Assembly: GCA_035477115.1 (NCBI GenBank)
Contig: DATIKW010000030.1
Coordinates: 1-64,000, forward strand
DNA: 64,000 bases
Direction of reading: 5' to 3'
Origin: UBA995 sp035477115
GTDB taxonomy: Bacteria; Bacillota; Sulfobacillia; UBA995
Made by a program: the position numbers and the translations under genes. Below, in pieces: positions 49,433 to 56,663 of the stretch. The notes under the pieces were generated by a model. The model searched no databases. It had not been told where the DNA came from and saw nothing but the letters and a program-made list of their open reading frames with translations. Position 1 is the stretch's first letter, and each line of letters starts with the position of its first letter.

Positions 49433-50275
49433 ATGTTCAAGATCAGGGAGCGCCGGGACCTGACGCCGGTTACCAAGCTGTTCCAGGTCGAAGCCCCGCT
49501 GGTCGCCGGGAAGGCCCAGCCGGGGCAGTTCGTCATAGTCAGGGTTGATGAGACCGGCGAACGCATTCCCCTGACCGTGGCGGGAGTGGACCAGACCGCG
49601 GGCACAGTGACGATCGTCGTTCAGGAAGTGGGCAAGACCAGCGGTCAGATCGGTCGCCTTCGCCCGGGTGAAGGCTTTCGGGACTTCGTGGGTCCCCTGG
49701 GGCGCCCGGCCGAGCCGCTGCTGGCCAAGACGGGGCGGGTAGTGATGGTGGCAGGCGGCTTCGGCGTCGCCCCTGTCCTGCCCATAGCCGGACTCCTCCG
49801 CGAACGGGGGGTTCACGTCACGTCGATCATGGGAGCACGGACCAGCGACCTCCTGATCTTGGAGGAGGAACTGGCCGCGGTGTCCGATGAAGTCTTGATC
49901 GCCACGGACGACGGGTCCCGGGGTACCCGGGGGTTCGTCACCCACGTCTTGCAGCGACTGATCGACGAAGGGGATGAGATTGACCAGGTGATCGCCATCG
50001 GCCCCATGGCCATGATGCGGGCGGTCGTCGACCTGACGCGAAAAGTGGGCCTGCCCACCCTGGTCAGCGTCGACCCGGTGATGGTCGATGGGACGGGGAT
50101 GTGCGGTGCTTGCCGGTTGACGGTGAACGGTCAGGTCAAGTTCGGGTGTGTCGACGGCCCGCTGTTCGATGGACACCAGGTGGATTTCGCCGAGCAATTA
50201 CAGCGGGGGAAGATGTACGCCGATGAAGAACGCGTGGCCCTCGACGCGTGGCGGTGCGGAGGTGGCTGTCGGTGA
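49433..50275 (+). CDS. nfnA: NADH-dependent ferredoxin:NADP+ oxidoreductase subunit A (NfnA)
   Basis: A PyrK/ferredoxin-reductase-like subunit of 280 residues. It has an FAD-binding barrel (IPLTVAGVDQTAGTVTIVVQEVGKTS), a nucleotide domain (VMVAGGFGVAPVLPIAGLLRERG) and a C-terminal [2Fe-2S] region (GTGMCGACRLTVNGQVKFGCVDGP). Next to the GltD-like subunit and without pyrD it fits NfnA, part of the electron-bifurcating NfnAB transhydrogenase of anaerobes. ATG 49433 is preferred (GGGAGAG upstream, N-terminus FKIRERRDLTP); ATG 49418 is an alternative. Its stop overlaps nfnB. Confidence 0.85.
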   Translation: MFKIRERRDLTPVTKLFQVEAPLVAGKAQPGQFVIVRVDETGERIPLTVAGVDQTAGTVTIVVQEVGKTSGQIGRLRPGEGFRDFVGPLGRPAEPLLAKTGRVVMVAGGFGVAPVLPIAGLLRERGVHVTSIMGARTSDLLILEEELAAVSDEVLIATDDGSRGTRGFVTHVLQRLIDEGDEIDQVIAIGPMAMMRAVVDLTRKVGLPTLVSVDPVMVDGTGMCGACRLTVNGQVKFGCVDGPLFDGHQVDFAEQLQRGKMYADEERVALDAWRCGGGCR

Positions 50276-51684
50276 CGAAGTCTGAGCCGGTTAGAAAACC
50301 AGTCAAGCGCCCCCGGGTATCCATGCCGGAGCAGGACCCCCGCGAACGCGTCCGCAACTTCCGAGAGGTCCCATCCGGCTATACGCCCCAGATGGCCATC
50401 GAAGAGGCTGAGCGATGTCTCGCCTGCAAGAACCGGGAATGCGTGGCCGGTTGCCCGGTAGAGGTGGATATCCCGCTGATGGTCCGCCTGGTGGCGGAGG
50501 GGAAGTTCCTCGAAGCCTATAGGGTGGTCAGGGAAACCAACAGCCTGCCGGCGGTTTGCGGCCGGGTATGTCCCCAGGAGGAGCAGTGCGAGATCAAGTG
50601 CGTCCTGGGACGCAAGGGTGAACCGGTGGCCATCGGACGGCTTGAGCGCTTCGTCGCCGATTATGCTCTGGAGCGTGGCGCCACTGAACTCCCCCAGCCC
50701 AGCCCCCGGCCGGGCCGGGTGGCCATCGTCGGGTCGGGTCCGGCCGGCCTGACGGCCGCAGGCGACTTGATAAAGCTTGGCTACCAGGTGACCATCTTCG
50801 AAGCCCTGCATGCGCCGGGCGGCGTGCTCATGTATGGCATTCCCGAATTCCGTCTGCCCAAAGCGACGGTGCACGCGGAAGTGGACCTGCTCAGGGCGAT
50901 GGGAGTCAGGCTCGAACTCGATGTCGTGGTCGGGCGGACCATCACCGTGGACGAACTCATGGGCGACGGGTACCAGGCGGTGTTCTTGGGCACCGGGGCA
51001 GGACTGCCTTCTTTCATGAACATCCCCGGCGAGACGCTGAATGGGGTGTATTCGGCCAACGAGTTCCTCACCCGTACCAACTTGATGAAAGCTTACCTCT
51101 TTCCCCAGCACGACACCCCGATCAGGGTGGGACGCCGGGTAGCGGTCGTGGGCGGTGGGAACGTGGCTATGGACGCCGTCCGCTGTGCCATCCGCCTGGG
51201 GGCCGAGGAAGGCATCATCGTATATCGCCGTTCGGAGACGGAAATGCCCGCGCGTAAGGAAGAGATCCATCACGCGGCCGACGAAGGGGTCATCTTCCGT
51301 ACGCTGACCAACCCCGTGCGCATCCTGGGCGGCCAGGGGGGATGGGTGAAGTCGCTGGAATGCGTGCGTATGGAGTTGGGCGAACCGGATGCGTCGGGTC
51401 GCCGCCGGCCCATTCCCGTGCCCGGGTCCGAATTCAGCCTGGAAGTGGACACGGTGGTGATGGCCCTGGGGACGAGCCCGAACCCCATCATCCACCAGAC
51501 CACCCCGGGGCTTTCCACCAACCGGTGGGGCTGCATTGTGGCCGATGAGGCGACGGGACTGACCAGCCGTCCGGGCGTGTATGCCGGCGGCGACGCCGTG
51601 ACCGGCGCCGCAACGGTCATTCTGGCCATGGGTGCGGGCAAACGTGCGGCGACATCGATTCACCGCCAGCTTGAGAACCTCTAG
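50272..51684 (+). CDS. nfnB: NADH-dependent ferredoxin:NADP+ oxidoreductase subunit B (NfnB)
   Basis: A glutamate-synthase-small-subunit-like flavoprotein of 470 residues. Two [4Fe-4S] sites are visible: CLACKNRECVAGCPVEVDIP and CGRVCPQEEQCEIKC. The FAD motif is VAIVGSGPAGLTAAGDL and the NADPH motif VAVVGGGNVAMDAVRCAI; GVYAGGDAVTGAATVILAMGAGKRAA is the C-terminal flavin segment. Together with NfnA it would couple NADPH oxidation to NAD+ and ferredoxin reduction, or the reverse. GTG 50272 follows GGAGGTGG and overlaps the nfnA stop. Confidence 0.88.
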   Translation: MTKSEPVRKPVKRPRVSMPEQDPRERVRNFREVPSGYTPQMAIEEAERCLACKNRECVAGCPVEVDIPLMVRLVAEGKFLEAYRVVRETNSLPAVCGRVCPQEEQCEIKCVLGRKGEPVAIGRLERFVADYALERGATELPQPSPRPGRVAIVGSGPAGLTAAGDLIKLGYQVTIFEALHAPGGVLMYGIPEFRLPKATVHAEVDLLRAMGVRLELDVVVGRTITVDELMGDGYQAVFLGTGAGLPSFMNIPGETLNGVYSANEFLTRTNLMKAYLFPQHDTPIRVGRRVAVVGGGNVAMDAVRCAIRLGAEEGIIVYRRSETEMPARKEEIHHAADEGVIFRTLTNPVRILGGQGGWVKSLECVRMELGEPDASGRRRPIPVPGSEFSLEVDTVVMALGTSPNPIIHQTTPGLSTNRWGCIVADEATGLTSRPGVYAGGDAVTGAATVILAMGAGKRAATSIHRQLENL

Positions 51685-51700
51685 ACGGAGGGATGTAGTG

Positions 51701-52549
51701 ATGCCGGCCCGAGTCATCAGTGGGAAGCAAGTCGCGGCTGAGATTCGCCAGGCGCTTTCGGGCAGGGTCGAAGCTTTGCGCGCCCGGGGAGTCGTACCCG
51801 GCCTCGGCGTGATCCTCGTGGGCGACGATCCCGCATCGCACTCCTACGTTAAGAGCAAGGAGAAAGCTTGCCACGAGCTGACCTTGCACTCGGTGGTCCG
51901 GCGGATGCCAGCCGGTGCCGGCCAGCAAGAAGTGATCGCGCAGGTCGAGGCGTTCAACGGCGATCCAGCCATCCATGGGATACTCGTCCAGCTTCCGTTG
52001 CCCGACCAGATCGATGAGCAGGCGGTCATCCTCGCCATCCGCCCGGAGAAGGACGTGGATGGGTTCCATCCCGTCAATGTCGGCAACCTGCACATCGGAT
52101 CGCGCTGCTTCGTCCCGTGCACCCCCGCCGGGGTCATGGAGTTGATCGATCGCTCCGGCTTCGAGCTGAAGGGCACCCATGCGGTGGTCGTCGGCCGCAG
52201 CAATATCGTGGGCAAGCCCGTGGCCATGTTGCTCCTGTCCCGCCACTCCACGGTGACCATGTGTCACTCCCGGACCCGGGACCTGCCGGCGGTCACCCGG
52301 ACCGCCGACGTGCTCGTCGCAGCGGTGGGTAAGGCGGAGCTGATCAAGGGCGATTGGATCAAGCCAGGGGCGGTGGTCATCGACGTCGGCGTGAACCGCC
52401 TGGGAGATCGTCTGGTAGGCGACGTCGACTTCGCCTCCGCCTCCCCGGTTGCGGGTTTCATCACGCCGGTGCCGGGCGGGGTCGGCCCCATGACCATCAC
52501 CATGCTGATCAAGAACTCGATCGAGGCGGCAGAGCGGACCCTGGGGTGA
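51701..52549 (+). CDS. folD: Methylenetetrahydrofolate dehydrogenase/cyclohydrolase
   Basis: FolD (282 residues) converts 5,10-methylene- to 10-formyl-tetrahydrofolate. Conserved elements are VGDDPASHSYVKSKEKAC (catalytic Lys), GILVQLPLPDQID, RPEKDVDGFHPVNVG, VVGRSNIVGKPVAMLLL and TPVPGGVGPMTITML. It would process methylene-folate produced by the glycine cleavage system. ATG 51701 follows ACGGAGGGATG. Confidence 0.96.
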   Translation: MPARVISGKQVAAEIRQALSGRVEALRARGVVPGLGVILVGDDPASHSYVKSKEKACHELTLHSVVRRMPAGAGQQEVIAQVEAFNGDPAIHGILVQLPLPDQIDEQAVILAIRPEKDVDGFHPVNVGNLHIGSRCFVPCTPAGVMELIDRSGFELKGTHAVVVGRSNIVGKPVAMLLLSRHSTVTMCHSRTRDLPAVTRTADVLVAAVGKAELIKGDWIKPGAVVIDVGVNRLGDRLVGDVDFASASPVAGFITPVPGGVGPMTITMLIKNSIEAAERTLG

Positions 52550-52558
52550 TGGAGGTCG

Positions 52559-53788
52559 ATGTCTGTTCCGCCGCGAACGAACGTACTGTCGGTTGCGGAG
52601 GTCACCCGCAGAATTCGCCTTCGGCTGGAGGGCGACCCCTCTCTGGCTCAAGTGTGGATCAGGGGTGAGATATCGAACTATCGGCCTCACGTCTCGGGGC
52701 ACGCGTACTTCACCCTGAAGGACAGTCAGGCCAGCTTGCGCTGCGTGATGTTTCGCGGTCGCGCCGTCGAGCTGCCCTTTCAGCTAGCCAATGGGCTGGC
52801 GGCTATCGTTCAAGGCAGGATAGGCGTATACGACCGCGACGGCGCTTACCAGCTTTACGTCGAGCAGGTGATGCCGGATGGGGTCGGGTCGGCATTCCTG
52901 GCCTTCGAGCAGTTGAAGGCCCGCCTGGACAAGGAGGGGCTGTTCGCTGCAGGACGCAAGCGCCGGTTGCCGCGTTTTCCTCGGGCCGTAGGCGTGGTTA
53001 CCTCGCCTTCCGGAGCCGCCCTCCGCGACATCCTCACCGTGAGCCGCCGGAGATATCCCGGCGTGCGCCTGATACTGGCTCCCGCGGCGGTCCAGGGCGA
53101 GAGCGCTGCCGCTGAGGTCGCCCGGGGCATTGCTCTCGTATCCCAGGTCGCGGAGGTCGATGTGGTCATCGTCGCCCGGGGCGGCGGCTCGCTCGAGGAA
53201 CTCTCCGCCTTCAACTCGGAGTTGGTGGCGCGGGCCATCCACGCCTCGCCGATCCCCGTGGTATCGGCGGTGGGGCATGAGACCGACTTCACCATAGCCG
53301 ACCTGGTGGCGGATGTGCGGGCGCCCACCCCATCGGCGGGCGCGGAAATCAGCGTCCCCTCCCGGGGAGAACTCAAGCAGCATCTGTCTTCGTTGACCCG
53401 CAGGGGCCTGGCCGCCCTCGCCGAGACGGTGGCGGCGCAGCGCGAACGCTTGCGCCGGGCGATGGGGAGCGTGGGCTTGGTGCGCGCGCCCGACCGGCTG
53501 TCCGGCATGCGGCAGCGAATTGACCAGCTTTCCCGGCAACTCGCGTCCACGGCAACTCACCGGCGCGAACGGGCCGGCGATCGCGTTCAGTCGCTGATAG
53601 GGCGAATGCACGGGCTCTCGCCCCTGGCGACGCTGGCGAGGGGCTATGCGATCTGCCGCGACCTGCCCTCGGGGAAGCTGATCCGGTCGGCCCGCGTCCT
53701 GACGGGCGGCGACCGGATTGCACTTGAGTTCGTAGATGGCGCGGCCGAGTGCCTGGTGGATCGAGTGCGCGCTCGTGAGGGAGGCTGA
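52559..53788 (+). CDS. xseA: Exodeoxyribonuclease VII large subunit
   Basis: XseA (409 residues) has the N-terminal OB-fold (LSVAEVTRRIRLRLEGDPSLAQVWIRGEISNYRPHVSGHAYFTLKD) and the catalytic domain with VVTSPSGAALRDIL, VARGGGSLEELSAFNSE and VSAVGHETDFTIADLVADVRAPTPSAGAE, followed by a long coiled coil. It degrades single-stranded DNA with XseB. ATG 52559 is ten bases after folD. Confidence 0.96.
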   Translation: MSVPPRTNVLSVAEVTRRIRLRLEGDPSLAQVWIRGEISNYRPHVSGHAYFTLKDSQASLRCVMFRGRAVELPFQLANGLAAIVQGRIGVYDRDGAYQLYVEQVMPDGVGSAFLAFEQLKARLDKEGLFAAGRKRRLPRFPRAVGVVTSPSGAALRDILTVSRRRYPGVRLILAPAAVQGESAAAEVARGIALVSQVAEVDVVIVARGGGSLEELSAFNSELVARAIHASPIPVVSAVGHETDFTIADLVADVRAPTPSAGAEISVPSRGELKQHLSSLTRRGLAALAETVAAQRERLRRAMGSVGLVRAPDRLSGMRQRIDQLSRQLASTATHRRERAGDRVQSLIGRMHGLSPLATLARGYAICRDLPSGKLIRSARVLTGGDRIALEFVDGAAECLVDRVRAREGG

Positions 53789-53793
53789 GAGAA

Positions 53794-54027
53794 GTGCCGG
53801 ATCTGGCGCGCTTTGAACCCGCTCTGGCTCGACTCGAGCAGATCGTACGGGAACTGGAAGAAGGCGACCTCGTGCTGGAACGGGGGCTGGCGCTGTACGA
53901 GGAAGGCGTCCTGCTTGCCCGCGAGTGCGCGGCCATCCTGGATGTGGTCGATCGCCGAATTGAAGTCCTGAGCGAGGGAGCCGACGGGGTCACCCTCCGC
54001 CCCCTTGAACCCACCGGTGAGGAGTGA
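53794..54027 (+). CDS. xseB: Exodeoxyribonuclease VII small subunit
   Basis: XseB (77 residues) is a helical protein that binds the XseA coiled coil. FEPALARLEQIVRELEEGDLVLERGLALYEEGVLLARECAAIL is the family pattern. GTG 53794 lies six bases after the xseA stop behind GAGGGAGGC. A short acidic tail follows. Confidence 0.94.
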   Translation: MPDLARFEPALARLEQIVRELEEGDLVLERGLALYEEGVLLARECAAILDVVDRRIEVLSEGADGVTLRPLEPTGEE

Positions 54028-54030
54028 GGG

Positions 54031-54864
54031 ATGAGCAGGCTCCCCAAGTGGGCGTCCTTCCTGGAGGATGAATTGGACCGGATCCTCCCCCCGGCAACCG
54101 AGTCTCCCGCGCAGCTGCATGCGGGGATGCGCTATGCCATGCTGGGAAATGGGAAACGGCTCCGCGGCTGCATTGCGTTGGCCTCAAGTTTCGCCGCCGC
54201 CGGAGACCTCCGCGCCGGCCTGCCGGCTGCGCTGGCGATTGAGCTCGTCCACGGCTACTCCCTCGTCCACGATGACCTTCCCGCGATGGACGACTCTGCC
54301 TGGAGACGGGGGCAGCCCAGCCTGCACATCGCCTTTGATGACTGCACCGCCATACTGGCCGGTGACGCGTTGCTCACCCTTGCCTTTGAGGTGCTCGTTC
54401 GACCACCGGCCGGCGAGCGTGCCTTGCGGTGTGTGGCCGAACTGGCTCGGGCGGCGGGTTCCCGGGGGATGGTGGGGGGACAGTACCATGACACCACCTC
54501 CGGCGAGCATGGGCCTGCCCGGAGCGAGATCGACCGGCTCAAGACCGCCTCGCTCTTCGCGGCGGCGGCTCGCTGCGGCGGGATCATGGCCGGCGCCGAC
54601 GTCACCCAACTCCATGCCCTACACGACTACGGCGACGCATTTGGCATGGCGTACCAGCTCCTGGACGATCTTCAGGATCGCGAGGAAGATCTGGCTGCAG
54701 GCTGTGGCAATCCCCTGGTCGAACAGGATGAGGCCGCGGTCCGCAAGTGCCTGCTGGGGTACGTGACGGCGGCGAGGCAAGCTGCGGGCCGCCTTGGCAC
54801 CCGGGCAGGCTATCTGACGGATATCCTGGACCGCCTCGACATCGGGGAGGAACCGCCTGGATGA
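54031..54864 (+). CDS. ispA: Polyprenyl/farnesyl diphosphate synthase
   Basis: This is an isoprenyl synthase of 277 residues. The first Asp-rich motif is DDLPAMDD (81-88), the second DDLQD (212-216) with flanking acidic residues; GKRLRGCIAL and GGQYHDT are further conserved stretches. The FARM-region spacing (DDxxxxD) is that of bacterial farnesyl/geranylgeranyl synthases. With dxs 2 kb downstream it supplies prenyl chains for quinones and cell-wall carrier lipids. ATG 54031 is four bases after xseB. Confidence 0.94.
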   Translation: MSRLPKWASFLEDELDRILPPATESPAQLHAGMRYAMLGNGKRLRGCIALASSFAAAGDLRAGLPAALAIELVHGYSLVHDDLPAMDDSAWRRGQPSLHIAFDDCTAILAGDALLTLAFEVLVRPPAGERALRCVAELARAAGSRGMVGGQYHDTTSGEHGPARSEIDRLKTASLFAAAARCGGIMAGADVTQLHALHDYGDAFGMAYQLLDDLQDREEDLAAGCGNPLVEQDEAAVRKCLLGYVTAARQAAGRLGTRAGYLTDILDRLDIGEEPPG

Positions 54865-55307
54865 ACCCCATCCTGCTCACGTCCGTAGCCGCCTGGTTGA
54901 TCGCCCAGGTCGGCAAGGTGGTGGTCGCGTGGATCCGCACTCGCACGGTGGAACTCAGACTGCTGACCACCACCGGCGGCATGCCCAGCGCCCACTCGGC
55001 CCTTGTGGCGTCTTTGACGGTCGGCGTGGGGCTGGCGGAGGGCACGGGCAGCCCTGTATTCGCCGTCGCCTTCGTGTTCTCGATGATCGTGTTCTACGAC
55101 GCGGCCGGCGTCCGGAGGGCCGCCGGGGAACAGGCGGAAGTCCTCAATCAAATGCTCCGCGATCTGTACATCGACCACGAGTTCCGGCCGGAACGCCTCC
55201 GCGAGTTGCTCGGCCACACTCCGGTCGAAGTCCTGGCCGGCATCGGGCTCGGCGGGCTGCTGGCGTGGACCGGCTGGCTGCTGGGCCGGGGCGCCCCGGG
55301 CGGTTGA
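54861..55307 (+). CDS. Divergent PAP2-family membrane protein (YuiD-like)
   Basis: This 148-residue membrane protein has TTTGGMPSAHSALVASLTVGVGLAEG, the SAH core of the PAP2 acid-phosphatase superfamily, and VFYDAAGVRRAAGEQAEVLN, both typical of the YuiD/divergent PAP2 group. Its substrate is unknown; undecaprenyl or other lipid phosphates are plausible. ATG 54861 follows GGGGAGGAA and overlaps the ispA stop, so it is co-translated with ispA. Confidence 0.85.
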   Translation: MNPILLTSVAAWLIAQVGKVVVAWIRTRTVELRLLTTTGGMPSAHSALVASLTVGVGLAEGTGSPVFAVAFVFSMIVFYDAAGVRRAAGEQAEVLNQMLRDLYIDHEFRPERLRELLGHTPVEVLAGIGLGGLLAWTGWLLGRGAPGG

Positions 55308-55335
55308 GCAGGGGCCAACAGCGTACGAAACGGAT

Positions 55336-55365
55336 GTTGGGGGGGGGTTCCGAACCCGCCCCAAC
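55336..55365. repeat. Dispersed palindromic repeat, copy 6
   Basis: This is a 30-bp variant copy: GTTGGGGGGGGGTTC, then CGAACCCGCCCCAAC, the terminal TA/TA pair being replaced by TT/AA so that pairing is kept. It lies between the PAP2-like stop and the OLE RNA promoter. Confidence 0.85.
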
Positions 55366-55389
55366 AATCATCACCGCACGCCGGTCGGC

Positions 55390-55418
55390 TTGTCGCCCGC
55401 GGAACCTTATGCTATCAT
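55390..55418 (+). promoter_or_regulatory. Probable promoter of the OLE RNA gene
   Basis: TTGTCG (55390-55395) and TATCAT (55413-55418) are separated by 17 bases, 4/6 and 5/6 matches to the sigma-A consensus. Transcription would begin near 55425, at the left edge of the structured region, giving OLE RNA its own promoter within the ispA-dxs gene string. Confidence 0.6.
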
Positions 55419-55421
55419 GAA

Positions 55422-56045
55422 TCGTGCGGCGGCCGGCTCACAGCCGGCCCGCAGCATCAAGAATGTCCTGAGGTGGGTGGCGCAGTATCCTGAGTCGGTC
55501 TCACCATCCCTGAAGGCGGGGCTAAAAATCCGTCGAGGGCACATCGATGAAGTTCCTGGTGCCGCTTGCCGACGCCCAGTCGGAAGCCGGCGCTGGGAGT
55601 TAAGGAGGGGGGGCGATCTACAATGGCATGTAGGCGTGGACCCTTCCTCCGCGGAGAGCCCCGGGGCGGCGGGTTTCCAGCCGCCGGGGTCCGGGGTTGA
55701 ACCTGCATCCGGAGGCACCGAATGCAGTGTAGCCTGCCCTGCGTGGGCTGAGTGGAGGCGGAAGCGACAAACTCAGCCGGCAATAGGGGCTAGGGGATGG
55801 CCGGGGCTGTCGAGGAAAACTCCTAGGCTGTCGGGCAACATCGTACCCGGGCAGGCCGGGGATTATAGTGTGGGCTAAGTGGCAATCCAGCACCGCGTTC
55901 GGCGACGGCCGCGGGGCGATCGTAAAGGGAAACCGCCGGCCCGGCAACGGGACGGTGATCGTCAGGGAAAGCCTGCTGGACCTCAAGCCACAATGTTTAC
56001 CCGGCCTGCTGCCACTCACCCTGGTTTTCCTCACGTCCGAGGGAG
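55422..56045 (+). ncRNA. ole: OLE RNA (ornate large extremophilic RNA), boundaries approximate
   Basis: This roughly 620-base non-coding stretch lies between an isoprenoid gene (ispA, plus PAP2-like) and a gene for an OapA-like membrane protein followed by dxs. That is the genomic position reported for OLE RNA in Firmicutes, and the length fits. Frames here lack sustained coding. Structure is visible: CCGGCTCACAGCCGG near 55433, GGCGGCGGG/CCGCCG near 55670, and a long-range helix in which 55472-55481 (GGTGGGTGGC) pairs fully with 56011-56020 (GCCACTCACC), counting one G-U, spanning about 540 bases. OLE RNA forms a membrane ribonucleoprotein with OapA, tied to stress tolerance and Mg2+ homeostasis. 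Identity is from position, partner and structure, not from alignment. Confidence 0.75.
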
Positions 56046-56663
56046 ATGGGGCGAGCGTTGGGAAGGACGACCGGTAAAGGCGAGGCGGAGCGGCATGGTC
56101 GCCGCCTCGCCCTGTTGTTTGTGATAACCTTCGGGTCGGCTTTGCTGACGGGCCTGTTGGCCCGGCAAGTCATCGCCGAACTGCCTGTGCTGCCGGCGCT
56201 TGCCGTCATGGCCGTCATCGTTGCCCTGGGGGTGGTCGGCGACGGCATCGGGGTTGCGGTCACGCGGGCCCACGAGCCACCCTTCCGGGCGATGGCGGCG
56301 CGGCGGCTACCGGGGGCTCGGCATTCGCTCTACCTGCTGCGCAATGCTGACCGGGTGGCGAGTCTCGGTTCGGATGTGATTGGCGATATCGCGAGCACGG
56401 TGAGCGGTGCGGCTGCGATCGCCATGCTCTTCCTCATCACCGGCGGAGAGACGGCAGGCGACGGCCTGGCCGGGTTCATGGTCGTGGCCGGCGTCGCCGC
56501 GCTGACCGTAACTGCCAAAGCCTGGGGCAAGCGCTTCGCCATCCGCGAAGCCAATACCGTGATCCGTCACCTGGGCCTCGCCATGTACTGGGGCGAGCGG
56601 CTGCTCCACCCGCGCCGGGCAGCTCAGGGACAGCGTGGCCGGGAGAAACGGAGTCCGAGTTGA
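56046..56663 (+). CDS. oapA: OLE RNA-associated membrane protein OapA
   Basis: A 205-residue membrane protein with about four helices: LLFVITFGSALLTGLLARQVIA, LPALAVMAVIVALGVVGDGIGVAVT, a segment around DVIGDIASTVSGAAAIAMLFLI, and LAGFMVVAGVAALTVTAKAW. The central signature is DGIGVAVTRAHEPPFRAMAARRLPGAR, then LLRNADRVASLGSDVIGDIASTVSGA, a pattern I recall for OapA, the partner that holds OLE RNA at the membrane. It directly follows the RNA gene. The start is uncertain: ATG 56046 has GAGGGAG right against it, and TTG 56058 is an alternative. The stop overlaps the dxs start region. Confidence 0.75.
   Translation: MGRALGRTTGKGEAERHGRRLALLFVITFGSALLTGLLARQVIAELPVLPALAVMAVIVALGVVGDGIGVAVTRAHEPPFRAMAARRLPGARHSLYLLRNADRVASLGSDVIGDIASTVSGAAAIAMLFLITGGETAGDGLAGFMVVAGVAALTVTAKAWGKRFAIREANTVIRHLGLAMYWGERLLHPRRAAQGQRGREKRSPS

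Noticed and set aside
49433..50275. PyrK (dihydroorotate dehydrogenase electron-transfer subunit)
   Set aside because: No pyrD or pyrimidine genes adjoin it, and it overlaps a GltD-like subunit as NfnA does.
50272..51684. Glutamate synthase small subunit GltD
   Set aside because: No large glutamate synthase subunit is near, and the NfnA-type partner is translationally coupled to it.
55390..55878. 163-codon frame across the OLE RNA region
   Set aside because: It begins inside the promoter, has no ribosome binding site and crosses strong RNA hairpins; the position next to oapA favours a non-coding RNA.
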